Source: Calothrix sp. PCC 7716 (lineage in GTDB: Bacteria > Cyanobacteriota > Cyanobacteriia > Cyanobacteriales > Nostocaceae). Taken from it: a stretch of DNA of 64,000 nucleotides. Shown in pieces: positions 36,578 through 46,187 of this stretch. The notes under the pieces are model-generated. The model ran no database searches. It had not been told where the DNA came from and saw nothing but the letters and a program-made list of their open reading frames with translations. Within the stretch, counting starts at the first letter, position 1. Every line of letters begins with the position of its first letter. The stretch covers positions 8,126,580 to 8,190,579 of the forward strand of contig NZ_AP025018.1 of the NCBI RefSeq assembly GCF_019977735.1. Reading direction: 5' to 3'. Both the position numbers and the translations under genes were made by a program.

Positions 36578-37492
36578 TTATGAATGGCGCCTAGCAACAC
36601 ACATCAACGACAGTGCTGCTTCTGTTTTATCTGGGTCTATACTGGATAACCGTTGAGCAAAACGACATTTGTCGAAAGATTTACCATAATCTCCTTGTAA
36701 AGCTTTTTCACCCACCATATGACTATGGGGATATATTTGAACTGTAAATCCAAGCGGTTCGAGTATATGACGGTAAAACTCAGGTGTTGTACCATCACCT
36801 GGTTTGTGATGTACTTCTGTTGCTATACTCCAAAATTGCTCTTTCCGTGTAGAGTGTCCACCTCGTTTTATTAACCGATAAAACGGTAAGCGCATTTGCC
36901 AGAGCAGTAAACCTAAACCCCGAAACTGATAAGCACTTAGTTGCGGGTCGTGGTCGGTTATTAATAGTCCACCAGGACGTACTAAACGCGCAGCTTCTGC
37001 CAAAACTTTCCCCATATCATCACAATGGTGTAGGCAAGCGTTGAGCATTACAATATCGGCAAACCCAGAGATAAATGGTAACTGATGTGCATCGGCTAAT
37101 ACAGGAGTATAACCAATTTTTTGAGCCATCTTTAAGGCGCCGAGTGAAACATCTACACCAATTAATAAACTTGGTTCTCCACACTGGTCTTTTAAAGATG
37201 CATACACATTACCTGGGCCGCAACCAATATCAACTACTATAGCCGCATCCCAACAATTTATAACTGCCTGCCAAAGTTCTACAAATTTCTCATCTCGATG
37301 ACAAGCTTCAAAATAATTTTTTCCCCATTCTGGATGCCCAAAGTAATAACTATTTGCTTCAATCGCTGGTGTTATATGAGCAATTTTGCATTTTAAAATC
37401 CCATCTTCCCATGCTTCTACATTATTTTCTACTGATAAATTTTTTTTAAAATCAAGCAATTGATTTAACATAAATTGTCGTTGTCTAAACAA
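36578..37492 (-). CDS. SAM-dependent methyltransferase
   Basis: 304 aa. VVDIGCGPGN (DIGCGPG 88-94) binds SAM. DAHQLPF and the NACLHHCDDMGKVLAEAARLVRPGG block are those of class I UbiE-like enzymes. It is the only minus-strand gene in the glycan locus and starts two bases from the divergent oxygenase gene. An in-frame ATG at codon 8 would widen this to 23 bases. The acceptor may be a sugar or a lipid; nothing in the sequence decides. Confidence 0.82.
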   Translation of the reverse strand: MFRQRQFMLNQLLDFKKNLSVENNVEAWEDGILKCKIAHITPAIEANSYYFGHPEWGKNYFEACHRDEKFVELWQAVINCWDAAIVVDIGCGPGNVYASLKDQCGEPSLLIGVDVSLGALKMAQKIGYTPVLADAHQLPFISGFADIVMLNACLHHCDDMGKVLAEAARLVRPGGLLITDHDPQLSAYQFRGLGLLLWQMRLPFYRLIKRGGHSTRKEQFWSIATEVHHKPGDGTTPEFYRHILEPLGFTVQIYPHSHMVGEKALQGDYGKSFDKCRFAQRLSSIDPDKTEAALSLMCVARRHS

Positions 37493-37494
37493 AC

Positions 37495-38328
37495 ATGAAC
37501 TATTTTATTTCTGATGATTTGCTAAATCGAAATACATGTGCAAAAACTATTGCTTATAAATTGGAAGCAGCTAAAGAAAACCTCAAAAAACAGTTTCATA
37601 TTCCTAACCAAATAGCTAGCTGTTATCTTGATGATTTGTTGGATGAAGCTGATGTTAAAAGTATATACACAGCTTTTCCAAAAAAGCAACATATGCTACA
37701 ACTAAATGATTGGCGGGAATATAAATATGTTGGAATTCAAATAGATAAATACAACCCGATAATATCCGAGATAATTTATGCCTTTCAACATCCGAAAGTA
37801 GTAAACGTTATTTCTGAAATTACCGGAATTAAGCAACTATTTCCCGATGAATACCTGTATGCAGGTGGAATTAGCTTAATGGATAAGGGTTGTTTTCTCA
37901 ATCCACACCTTGATAATTCTCATGATAAAGACCGAGACAAGTATCGTGTATTAAACTTATTATATTATGTCACTCCTCATTGGCGCCCTGAATATGGAGG
38001 AAATTTAGAACTGTGGGACTCCGGTTTAAAACATCAGTGTCGAACTATTGACTATAAGTTCAACCGATTAGTAATTATGACGACTAATAAAAAATCTTTA
38101 CATTCTGTTAACAAAGTTAACTATCAAGGTCAGCGTTGTTGTGTATCAAATTATTATTTCTCTGACCAACCTGTAGAAACTGAACCATATTTTCACGTCA
38201 CTTCTTTTCGCGGGCGCCCAGAAGAAAAGCTTAGAGATATTATATTACAAGGAGATGCCATGCTGCGGAATGGTATTCGTAAAGTGTTTAAATATGGAAT
38301 TAAAAAGTCTCATTATTATCGCAAATGA
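37495..38328 (+). CDS. 2-oxoglutarate/Fe(II)-dependent oxygenase
   Basis: 277 aa. The jelly-roll iron ligands appear as HLD (H138, D140) and H203 in SLHSV, with R214 placed to bind 2-oxoglutarate. NLLYYVTPHW and YGGNLELWD are the segments typical of prolyl-4-hydroxylase-like proteins of the 2OG-Fe(II) superfamily. It could hydroxylate a glycan, lipid or protein side chain; the family alone does not say which. The last four bases overlap the DUF218 gene. It is divergent from the methyltransferase with almost no room between starts. Confidence 0.82.
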   Translation: MNYFISDDLLNRNTCAKTIAYKLEAAKENLKKQFHIPNQIASCYLDDLLDEADVKSIYTAFPKKQHMLQLNDWREYKYVGIQIDKYNPIISEIIYAFQHPKVVNVISEITGIKQLFPDEYLYAGGISLMDKGCFLNPHLDNSHDKDRDKYRVLNLLYYVTPHWRPEYGGNLELWDSGLKHQCRTIDYKFNRLVIMTTNKKSLHSVNKVNYQGQRCCVSNYYFSDQPVETEPYFHVTSFRGRPEEKLRDIILQGDAMLRNGIRKVFKYGIKKSHYYRK

Positions 38329-38882
38329 AACTTTTGTATTATTTTTTAACAAAATACTGGCGCCTCTTTATAATTGCCCTTATTCTAACCCTGATTCTAA
38401 TCATTCCCATCAAAATTAAAATAGCGTTACATCAAGCACCGCAACCTCAAGCTTTTTTTGTTTTAGGAGGTGACCCAAAACGCGAAGAGGTAACTGCTGA
38501 AATTGCGCGTTGGTTCCCAAATCTAAATATATGGCTATCTTCGGTTCCCAATGTTGTAGAAACTAAAAAAATCTTTAAAACTGCTGACATTAATTCTACT
38601 CGCTTACATATTAACCAAAGCGCGGTTGATACTGTGACTAACTTTACTACTTTGGTAAATGATTTCCAACAATCTAAAATTCAACATTTATATTTGATTA
38701 CCAACGATTATCATATGCCTAGAGCTAAAGCTATTGGTACTTTAGTCCTAGGTAGTCGCGGTATTGTTTTTACTTCTGTTTCTGTTCCTTCGACTCAACC
38801 TCAAGAGTCAAATTTTCGTATTGTTCGAGATATTCTTCGGTCGATACTGTGGATTTTTACAGCACAAACGCTTAGTAAATAA
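38325..38882 (+). CDS. YdcF/DUF218-family membrane-anchored protein
   Basis: 185 aa. One N-terminal helix (LFIIALILTLILIIPI) anchors a DUF218 domain. Motifs AFFVLGGDPKREEVTAEIA and ITNDYHMPRAKAIGTLVL match this family, which includes SanA and YdcF and acts at the cell envelope; some bind SAM or precursors. It overlaps the oxygenase gene by four bases and is followed closely by the acetyltransferase gene. Confidence 0.8.
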   Translation: MKLLYYFLTKYWRLFIIALILTLILIIPIKIKIALHQAPQPQAFFVLGGDPKREEVTAEIARWFPNLNIWLSSVPNVVETKKIFKTADINSTRLHINQSAVDTVTNFTTLVNDFQQSKIQHLYLITNDYHMPRAKAIGTLVLGSRGIVFTSVSVPSTQPQESNFRIVRDILRSILWIFTAQTLSK

Positions 38883-38886
38883 TGTT

Positions 38887-39426
38887 ATGCGCTTAGACCA
38901 ATATACTATCGGTACCTATACACCAGGGGCGCCTTTATGGAAGCAAGTTTTATGGTACTTCGTCGGTTCTCCTTTGGTTGAATGCCACTGGTTGCCCATG
39001 TCTAATATTAAAGTCGCGATACTTCGGCTGTTCGGAGCGCAAATTGGTCAACTAGTTCGGATTAAACCAGGAGTTAGGGTAAAATTTCCTTGGCGCCTAA
39101 CTGTTGGCAATTGTGTTTGGATTGGTGAAGATTGCTGGATTGATAATCTTGCTCATGTAAAGATCGAAAATCATGTATGTTTGTCTCAATGTGTGTACTT
39201 ATGTACTGGTAATCATGATTGGAGCGACACTAGTTTTAAATTATCTATAGCTCCTATCTATATTCAGGAAAGTAGTTGGATTGCCGCTAAGTCGATGATT
39301 GGACCAGGTGTGACTATCGGTAAAGGCGCCGTGTTAACTTTGGGTAGTGTCACCACTCATTCGCTAGAATCAATGACTATATATTCTGGAAATCCCGCGC
39401 AACCCGTTAAACGACGAAAATTATAA
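38887..39426 (+). CDS. WcaF-like sugar O-acetyltransferase
   Basis: 179 aa from the ATG at 38887. An open frame reaches back to 38764 but lies inside the previous gene. The left-handed beta-helix has hexapeptide repeats (IGEDCWIDNLAHVKIENHV, IGPGVTIGKGAVLTLGSV). The CTGNHDWSD and the start LDQYTIGTYTPGAPLWKQVLW are typical of colanic acid acetyltransferases such as WcaF, including the acid-and-histidine active site. It uses acetyl-CoA and ends the glycan locus before a long repeat-bearing gap. Confidence 0.87.
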   Translation: MRLDQYTIGTYTPGAPLWKQVLWYFVGSPLVECHWLPMSNIKVAILRLFGAQIGQLVRIKPGVRVKFPWRLTVGNCVWIGEDCWIDNLAHVKIENHVCLSQCVYLCTGNHDWSDTSFKLSIAPIYIQESSWIAAKSMIGPGVTIGKGAVLTLGSVTTHSLESMTIYSGNPAQPVKRRKL

Positions 39427-39873
39427 ACTGCAGGTATAAATAATATCAAAGTAAATTGAATTTTGATCCCCCCAACCCCCCGGAATTCGGGGGGCTTTGA
39501 AGCACTCTTATTCCCTTTATTAAAGGGGTTTTAAGCACTCTTATTCCCCCCTTATTAAGGGGGGCTAGGGGGGATTTTAATCTTATAGTTTAATTTGATA
39601 CTTATTTGAACTAAACATATGCGTATTTAAAAATATGATTAAATTTTTATAGTATCTTCACGAACCAAATTAATGTATCATTATATGATCATTAACATAA
39701 CTATCAGAAAAACATAATTATACGTAAGTTTTTGTTCATGTCAATGTTTAAACAAGGTGTTAATAGTATGTTTTTTTCACAAGCATCGCTTTTTACAAGC
39801 TTATTATACAGTTCATGGGTAAAACCTAGATTTTTGTCAGTTTTAAAGTGTTTCTAGTATAACTTGGTATTTA
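39427..39873. other. Repeat-bearing intergenic region before the VirB-like operon
   Basis: 447 bases with no gene supported. The first part holds a G/C-run repeat (39465-39575). The second is AT-rich and must carry the promoter of the VirB-like operon, although no clear box was identified. Confidence 0.5.
39465..39575. repeat. C-run/G-run inverted repeat
   Basis: Begins GATCCCCCCAACCCCCC and ends GGGGGGCTAGGGGGGAT. The inside has two copies of AAGCACTCTTATTCCC with small hairpins (CCCCTTATTAAGGGG). It is related to the element at 49907-50063, so the VirB-like operon and toxin-antitoxin genes are bracketed by this repeat family. Confidence 0.7.
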
Positions 39874-40386
39874 ATGATGCTTGAATCTATCCCTTTTTTT
39901 ATTGCCTGTATTGTGCTTTTGAGTGTAATTAGCTTAAAAAGCCCTATACTACTTTTTTGCTTACTCGCAGGCAGTTTAATTTCAATAGTTTTACATCAAA
40001 TCGGGCGCCAAGTCAATTTACCCAGGCGCCAAGTTATATTTTTACAGGTTGTTGCAGTAAGTGTAATTTTAGCTTGTTTTTGGTTAGACTATTTCGCAGA
40101 CCCGGCTCAAGCTCAGTTTTTTAAACGTGCGGAGGATTTTTTCAGAAATAACTTAACACAAAGTAACACAAACACTACTAATACAACTGGTACGCAAGCG
40201 GCTATTAGTTTGATTTTTAACGTTCTACGTGCGTTATATTTACTGTATATAGCAGTAGCTCTAATTGGCGTAATTAACGCAGTTCGTAGGGATGATGACT
40301 GGCAAAATATAGCTAGAACCCCTTTACTAGTTGTGATTGCTGTAACAATTGCGGATGTACTTACAGGTTTTGTAATTGGTAATTAA
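39874..40386 (+). CDS. Small membrane protein, pilin/VirB2-like by position
   Basis: 170 aa. Two or three helices lie in the first 75 residues, followed by a polar loop rich in N and T (LTQSNTNTTNTTG). Two helices near the end (ALYLLYIAVALIGVI and LLVVIAVTIADVLTGFVIG) are separated by a short basic loop, the two-helix pattern of VirB2/TrbC pilins. No sequence family was recognised. It is the first gene of the operon and its stop shares one base with the next start. The pilin role is inferred only from topology and order. Confidence 0.6.
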   Translation: MMLESIPFFIACIVLLSVISLKSPILLFCLLAGSLISIVLHQIGRQVNLPRRQVIFLQVVAVSVILACFWLDYFADPAQAQFFKRAEDFFRNNLTQSNTNTTNTTGTQAAISLIFNVLRALYLLYIAVALIGVINAVRRDDDWQNIARTPLLVVIAVTIADVLTGFVIGN

Positions 40387-40754
40387 TGAGTCAAGATAAA
40401 GATAAGGATTTTCGTCCAGTTAATAGGATACTCGGTAGTCAACCTTCATTAGGTCCCATACCTGCCGACCAGGTGCTTCCTTGGACGATTATTGCTTTAG
40501 CTTCTTATTTTATTGTCAACGGCATTTTTGGAGGTATATTCCAAGATGAGTTTCAAAAATGGTTGTGGACTGCGTTATTAGCTACATGGGGAATTGCCAC
40601 TTGGTGGATACTTACAGGGGGTAAAAGTTGGCGCTTTTTAAGTAAGTTTATCGGTGTTCCGACTTGGACTAGAGGATTTGCCCGTTATCACAGCATCCTG
40701 AGAAATCATGAAGGAAAAAATCGGAAAGCAAAGCGTCGAAGGAACAGGAAGTGA
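40386..40754 (+). CDS. Small membrane protein, VirB3/TraL-like by position
   Basis: 122 aa with two close helices (LPWTIIALASYFIVNGIFGG and WLWTALLATWGIATWWIL) and a basic C-terminus. It lies directly before a VirB4-like ATPase and overlaps it by 47 bases. VirB3 has this size and topology and is always beside, or fused to, VirB4. The sequence itself is not diagnostic. Confidence 0.6.
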   Translation: MSQDKDKDFRPVNRILGSQPSLGPIPADQVLPWTIIALASYFIVNGIFGGIFQDEFQKWLWTALLATWGIATWWILTGGKSWRFLSKFIGVPTWTRGFARYHSILRNHEGKNRKAKRRRNRK

Positions 40755-43446
40755 AAGATTAACTCCGTTTGAGGATGCGCTCAATTTAGCTACAATGTTG
40801 CGTATTTCACTAGGTGGACGCGATATTGGCGCCTATATTTTGACACAAGGAACTCAAAAGGATAGATTATGCTTTGTTTTTGGTTTTGAGTGTCGGGGTG
40901 TTCACACAACTTTAAGAACAGAACAAATCGACCAAATCATCGGTAATATCGAAGCTGGTTTAAAGGATATCCCCGTCAGCGAGCAAATTACTTTTCACCT
41001 TGGTTCGTTTAGTTCAGATGCTCAACGACAAGAAGAACTTGCGTCTCTAATTAAAAATGTCTCTTCTAAAGATATAAAATATTTACTGCTCGCAGAACGC
41101 GCGCGTATTCAAGAACTTACGAATAATGGTGTTCGCAAGCCAAAATTTCTACGCATTTACGTCACTTATACAGTTGAAAGTAACTCGACTAATACAAGTG
41201 ATTGGATAGAACGGATTTTAGCCAAAGCTGAATTATTCTGGCTCAAATTCAAGGGAGAAGTCGCAGAAGTCGAAAATCAACGACTCGAAGCTATTATTGC
41301 CGATGCTTTTCAAGGATTTTGTCGTTGGGAGCAAGTATTAGCCAATAAAATGGCACTCGATATTCAACCTTTAACTACAGAACAACTTTGGAGCGAAATT
41401 TGGCGCCGTTTTAATAATAGTCCACCTATTCCTATTCCGCAGTTGCTTACATTCGATGAAAATGGACTCCACGAAGAAGTTTATTCGGACTTAGCAAGTA
41501 CTAAACTACTATTAGACAATATTCATAGTACAACACTATTAATAAAGTCAAGTATACCCTGTGCAGACCGTCGCTGGATTCATGTTAAAGATAATTATAT
41601 AGGCGCCTTAACATTTCTAGAAAAACCGGGTAGTTGGCAAAGTAAAACAGCGCAGTTACGATATTTATGGGAATTATTAGCACGTGAAACGGTTGTAGAC
41701 ACAGAAGTATTTTGTCAGCTAACTGCAGCAAACCCAGCTTTGGTCAAAACAACGCTACAGCGAGTCTTAAAGCAGTCGAATATGACCGCATTAATGGCTC
41801 AAGAAAAAAGTAAAACGATTGACGTTAATGCTCAATTGAAGTTAAGAAAATCAGTAGCAGCACAAGAACAATTATACGAAGGCGCCGTACCAATTTACGC
41901 AGGAGTCGTTATTTTCGTCCATCGTCCCACCGTAGAACAACTAGATGAAGCGACGAGATATATAGAAAATTGCTTTCAACGTCCAGCAGAAGTAGTAAGA
42001 GAAACTCAGTACACTTGGAAAATATGGCTACAAACTTTACCAATTGTATGGGAAAAACTATTAGCAAAACCATTTAATCGGCGCCAATTATATTTAACCA
42101 GTGAAGTTCCCGGTTTAATGCCCCTAGTACTAACCAAACCCAGTGATAACTACGGGTTTGAGTTGATAGCAGAAGAAGGTGGGACACCGATACATTTAGA
42201 TTTATTTAACGAACATAAGAATTTAGCTTTATTTGCGACAACACGCGCAGGTAAATCAGTATTAGTATCAGGGATATTAACGCAAGCCTTAGCACATAAC
42301 ATACCAGTAGTTGCATTAGATTTTCCTAAACCCGATGGAACATCAACGTTTACCGACTACACACAGTTTATAGAAGGAGGCGCCTATTTTGACATATCCA
42401 AGCAATCGAATAACTTATTTGAACAGCCAGACCTGCGCTTATTATCACCAGAAGAACAACGCGACCGTCAGCTAGATTATACAGCTTTCCTCGAATCGGC
42501 ACTGATGACAATGGTATTAGGCGCCGAAACTGACAACCCATTGTTATCACAAACAGTGCGTTCACTATTAAATATTGCATTAACAGCATTCTTTGCCGAC
42601 GAGGGAATAAAACAAAGATACAGAACAGCAATGGAAGGAGGGTTTGGAACTATAGCGTGGCAAAAAACCCCAACCTTACAAGATTTTTTATATTTTTGTT
42701 CCCCCGAACATTTACAACTAGACGCAATGAGTCAGCGAGTAGAAGACGCACTCAGTCAAATTCGTTTGCGGTTGCGGTTTTGGTTATCGAGTCGAGTCGG
42801 ACAAGCAATATCAGCACCATCTAGCTTTCCCACCGATGCTCAACTCTTAGTATTTGCTCTACGAAATTTATCAGATAGTGAAGACGCAGCAATATTATCA
42901 TTGAGCGCATACTCAGCAGCATTACGTCGCGCACTTAGCTATCCAGCATCAATATTCTTCATCGACGAGGCACCAATTTTGTTTGAATTCGAGCAAATCG
43001 CCAATCTTGTTGGTAGAATATGTGCCAACGGCGCCAAAGCAGGAATAAGAGTTATTTTATCAGCCCAAGACCCCGACACCATCGCCAAATCAAAGGCTGC
43101 ATCCAAGATATTACAAAACTTAACAACGCGACTTGTGGGACGTATTCAACCTGTTGCCATAGATAGCTTTGTAGACATATTAAAATACCCGCGCGAAATA
43201 ATCTCACGCAACGCATCAGAAAGCTTTTTTCCTAGAAAAGAAGGAGTATACAGCCAATGGTTACTAGATAATAATGGTATTTATACCTTTTGCCGTTACT
43301 ACCCAGGATACGAACAACTAGCAGTAGTAGCCAATAACCCGAACGAACAAAACGCACGGAACATAATGATGAAAAAATACCCCGATAAATATGAGGCAAT
43401 ATCAAAATTCGCACATCAACTAATCACATCTTTAAAAAAAAGGTAA
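40708..43446 (+). CDS. virB4: VirB4/TraC-like conjugation-type ATPase
   Basis: 912 aa. The N-terminal 480 residues are the VirB4-specific domain. The RecA-like ATPase domain starts near residue 480, with Walker A in ATTRAGKS (510-517) and Walker B in IFFIDEAP (749-756), then the SAQDPDTIAKSKAASKILQN segment typical of TraC/VirB4 hexameric ATPases. The Walker A lacks the usual first glycine. In type IV secretion VirB4 drives pilus assembly or substrate transport at the inner membrane. The gene starts within the previous one. I judge VirB4 likelier than a coupling protein, because it lacks N-terminal membrane helices and has the long N-domain. Confidence 0.82.
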   Translation: MKEKIGKQSVEGTGSERLTPFEDALNLATMLRISLGGRDIGAYILTQGTQKDRLCFVFGFECRGVHTTLRTEQIDQIIGNIEAGLKDIPVSEQITFHLGSFSSDAQRQEELASLIKNVSSKDIKYLLLAERARIQELTNNGVRKPKFLRIYVTYTVESNSTNTSDWIERILAKAELFWLKFKGEVAEVENQRLEAIIADAFQGFCRWEQVLANKMALDIQPLTTEQLWSEIWRRFNNSPPIPIPQLLTFDENGLHEEVYSDLASTKLLLDNIHSTTLLIKSSIPCADRRWIHVKDNYIGALTFLEKPGSWQSKTAQLRYLWELLARETVVDTEVFCQLTAANPALVKTTLQRVLKQSNMTALMAQEKSKTIDVNAQLKLRKSVAAQEQLYEGAVPIYAGVVIFVHRPTVEQLDEATRYIENCFQRPAEVVRETQYTWKIWLQTLPIVWEKLLAKPFNRRQLYLTSEVPGLMPLVLTKPSDNYGFELIAEEGGTPIHLDLFNEHKNLALFATTRAGKSVLVSGILTQALAHNIPVVALDFPKPDGTSTFTDYTQFIEGGAYFDISKQSNNLFEQPDLRLLSPEEQRDRQLDYTAFLESALMTMVLGAETDNPLLSQTVRSLLNIALTAFFADEGIKQRYRTAMEGGFGTIAWQKTPTLQDFLYFCSPEHLQLDAMSQRVEDALSQIRLRLRFWLSSRVGQAISAPSSFPTDAQLLVFALRNLSDSEDAAILSLSAYSAALRRALSYPASIFFIDEAPILFEFEQIANLVGRICANGAKAGIRVILSAQDPDTIAKSKAASKILQNLTTRLVGRIQPVAIDSFVDILKYPREIISRNASESFFPRKEGVYSQWLLDNNGIYTFCRYYPGYEQLAVVANNPNEQNARNIMMKKYPDKYEAISKFAHQLITSLKKR

Positions 43447-43534
43447 TCAGAATATAGAATTCAGGAGTCAGAATAAACTTGTATAAAATGAACAAATCTC
43501 TCTGTGTCCTCTGCGTCTCTGTGGTAAAACTTTT

Positions 43535-44317
43535 ATGAAAAAACTCTTTATACTTATATCCTTCTTCTCCCTCATTATCACCTTACCAGCCACAGCACAA
43601 CTAGGGCAAGTATGGACAGACTTTCAATCCTACTCAGCAGACCTACAAAACCATCTTAGAAACAACCTAAACGAACTAAAACCCTTACAAATTCAAAGCC
43701 AAAGCGCCATCACCAGCAATACAGGAGAACTAAACATTCCTAACCCACTAGGCGCCGGAGAAACCCTCAGTAACGACATTAACGTAAACTTATTATCTAG
43801 TAACTATGAAACAAACCCTTTAATGAACTCAATAATATTTGGCAACGAAATGAAACGTTTAATATTCCGCAGTTCTGCTGCTGGAACATTAGGCAACAAC
43901 GGACAACTGCGGACAAAAATCAAACTTCAAAACATCGAAACACAATTAAAAAGTATTGACGCATTTGCCGACGAAGCAGACAAAATAAACCAAGATTTTG
44001 TCAGCGACATTCAAACCGAAATTAATCGACTTGCCAGTATTAGCCAACCGATTGGAACATTACTAAGTGTCCTCAACCAATCTAACTTACTGACACAGCA
44101 AATCAAAATTCAGCGTGACCAGTCAAAAATCATCGCTGAAACGCTTGCACAAACAATTCACGAAAACCAGCTTTTACAATACTCCAACCTAAACCTAGCC
44201 AATATCGGAGAACAGATAGAAGACACAAACCGCGCGCGTCGGATAGATAACTCAACCGAAGCAGCGCGACTTTTACGTACCACATCTCAAACTGACTTAT
44301 TCGGTCGAAAACCTTAA
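43535..44317 (+). CDS. Secreted helical protein, VirB5-like by position
   Basis: 260 aa with a signal peptide (KLFILISFFSLIITLPATA, cut before Q). The body is rich in Q, N and long helices (IETQLKSIDAFADEADKIN, QTEINRLASISQPIGTLLSVL), as in VirB5 proteins, which sit at the tip of the T-pilus. It lies between VirB4- and VirB6-like genes, the usual VirB5 place. Two bases separate it from the VirB6-like gene. The 88-base gap upstream has a dispersed repeat (TCCTCTGCGTCTCTGTGG). Confidence 0.62.
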   Translation: MKKLFILISFFSLIITLPATAQLGQVWTDFQSYSADLQNHLRNNLNELKPLQIQSQSAITSNTGELNIPNPLGAGETLSNDINVNLLSSNYETNPLMNSIIFGNEMKRLIFRSSAAGTLGNNGQLRTKIKLQNIETQLKSIDAFADEADKINQDFVSDIQTEINRLASISQPIGTLLSVLNQSNLLTQQIKIQRDQSKIIAETLAQTIHENQLLQYSNLNLANIGEQIEDTNRARRIDNSTEAARLLRTTSQTDLFGRKP

Positions 44318-44319
44318 TT

Positions 44320-45348
44320 ATGTTTTATTTAGCCCAAACTGGTATAGATAATGTAATAGGTAGCGGCGCCACTACAGCAAAGAGTATCGCCGAAGCATGG
44401 GACAAACAGTGGTTAGATTTATTACAAAACAATAATAGCTTTTACGGCGCCTTAACAAACCTAGGTATATTTTTTGCAGTTGGTACATTATTATTTTTTA
44501 TGTTCCAATGGCTCAAAGATTTAATATATAGTGACTATTCGCGACCAATATCAGCTTTAATATGGCCCTTTATTATAGTATTACTACTTACAAACACAGG
44601 AACCGGGAGTGCATTATCTAACTTGACACTCGGAGTTAGGAACTTACTTAATACAGTCAACCAGCAAATTATCACAACAGCAGACGCGAATAAAATATAT
44701 CAGCAAGCTTTAAACATGAGTACAGGTGAAGAAATAGCAGGGTCTTTACTGCGTCCATGTGGGTCACTTTTGGGAGAGCAGCAAACTCAATGCTTAGTCA
44801 AAGCAAGTGAGAAAGCTAGCTTACTTTGGCAAGAATATCGGAATTTATACGGAAATCAAATTTGGATAGACCGTTTAGAAACTAAAGTAACTCAAATTGC
44901 TTATAGTCCGGGTGCTGTATCAGAAAGCACCTTTAATGCATTGCTTGGTTCGACAATGCAAACGATTATTAAAAACTTTTTTATTTCATTACAGTATGCA
45001 TTTCAGAACCTAATCGAAGCTACGATGTTGTTAGTAGCTGCATTGGGTCCACTCGCAGTAGGAGGTTCATTACTACCAGTTGCAGGTAAACCAATTTTTG
45101 CATGGTTAACAGGATTTTTGTGTTTAGGAATTTCTAAAATATCTTTTAACATTATCGCCATAATAACAGCCGCAGTCATTGTCAACGGGCCAGGACAAAA
45201 TGCCAATACCGACCCAGACTTAATGTGGTTTATGATTTTTCTTGGTTTATTGGCGCCTATAGTTTCTCTAGTTATAGCAGGTGCAGGAGGGTTTGCGATA
45301 TTTAATGCCATTAGCTATACGGGTGCATTAGTTCGAGATAGAGTTTAG
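44320..45348 (+). CDS. virB6: VirB6/TrbL-like polytopic membrane protein
   Basis: 342 aa with about six helices. A first pair lies at 43-95 (LGIFFAVGTLLFFMFQWL, ALIWPFIIVLLLT), a central polar stretch of about 130 residues follows, and a C-terminal group starts at ATMLLVAALGPLAVGGSLLP and holds the glycine- and alanine-rich VIAGAGGFAIFN. This is the form of VirB6/TrbL, which forms the inner-membrane part of the transport channel. Two cysteines (RPCGSLLGEQQTQC) stand in the central outside part. It has 13 bases to the next gene. Confidence 0.72.
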   Translation: MFYLAQTGIDNVIGSGATTAKSIAEAWDKQWLDLLQNNNSFYGALTNLGIFFAVGTLLFFMFQWLKDLIYSDYSRPISALIWPFIIVLLLTNTGTGSALSNLTLGVRNLLNTVNQQIITTADANKIYQQALNMSTGEEIAGSLLRPCGSLLGEQQTQCLVKASEKASLLWQEYRNLYGNQIWIDRLETKVTQIAYSPGAVSESTFNALLGSTMQTIIKNFFISLQYAFQNLIEATMLLVAALGPLAVGGSLLPVAGKPIFAWLTGFLCLGISKISFNIIAIITAAVIVNGPGQNANTDPDLMWFMIFLGLLAPIVSLVIAGAGGFAIFNAISYTGALVRDRV

Positions 45349-45361
45349 CGAGGTGTAAGAC

Positions 45362-46177
45362 ATGGTTCGTTTACTCGAAAAGAAAAAAGCTAAAACAAGC
45401 GTTCTAACGATTTTTGCGTTTACAACTTTTGGGTTACATCTATTAGCTTTATCGATGCTGGTGTTACAGGGGTTAAACATTCGTTCCTTGAGTTTACAGA
45501 AACCTCCAAATTTCGTGCAGATGATAGATGGTAAAACGGTAGATATAAATAAATCGAATTTAGAACCGGAACCAGAGACAATACGTCAGTTCGTAAATAA
45601 GACCATGACGTTAATGTTTAACTGGTCAGGAAAGTTACCACCGCAGTCTATTGATGAAGCAACACAACCTAAACCAGATGGGGGTGTGTCAGTACCAACA
45701 GGAAAGGGGAATCAAAAAATTAGTACTACTAGTTGGGTTGCTGGGTTTGCGTTATCTGAGGATTTTCGTAAGGGGTTTTTGACGAAAATCGCGGAGATGA
45801 CACCACCAGAGGTTTTTTTGAATAATCCGAGTCAAGCTATTTCGTTACGGTTAGCAGTTAAAAGGATATATCCACCCAAGAAAATTGCTCCTGGTAAGTG
45901 GCAAGTTGGAATGGTGGCAGATTTAATACAGAAGAAACAATCTGATAACCGCAGTGTGATAATTCCTTTTAATAAGGATTTGCTTGTGCGTTCTGTTGAT
46001 TCTTTTGGGTATCCGCAAAGTATGAAGAGCGATTTACAAAAAGCTATTTATAGTGTTCGTGCTGATAAGTTAGAAATTTATGAGATTAGAAATTTATGTT
46101 TGGTCGATGAGTATAGTGGTTTGAGTCAAGATAAGTCTTGTGGGAATTTGAAGAATGACCAGACTTTTATTAAGTAA
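45362..46177 (+). CDS. VirB8/TraE-like bitopic protein, copy 1
   Basis: 271 aa. A short basic start is followed by one helix (SVLTIFAFTTFGLHLLALSM, about 13-35) and a periplasmic domain. Conserved with the next gene are VQMIDG (52-57), PETIRQFV (71-78), TMTLM-x2-W (81-88), GKW (178-180) and IPFNK (201-205). VirB8/TraE proteins have this arrangement and an NTF2-like periplasmic fold that links the parts of the secretion channel. The assignment is from topology and operon place. It differs from copy 2 by about 55 extra residues in the middle. Confidence 0.65.
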   Translation: MVRLLEKKKAKTSVLTIFAFTTFGLHLLALSMLVLQGLNIRSLSLQKPPNFVQMIDGKTVDINKSNLEPEPETIRQFVNKTMTLMFNWSGKLPPQSIDEATQPKPDGGVSVPTGKGNQKISTTSWVAGFALSEDFRKGFLTKIAEMTPPEVFLNNPSQAISLRLAVKRIYPPKKIAPGKWQVGMVADLIQKKQSDNRSVIIPFNKDLLVRSVDSFGYPQSMKSDLQKAIYSVRADKLEIYEIRNLCLVDEYSGLSQDKSCGNLKNDQTFIK

Positions 46178-46187
46178 AAATCTTAAT

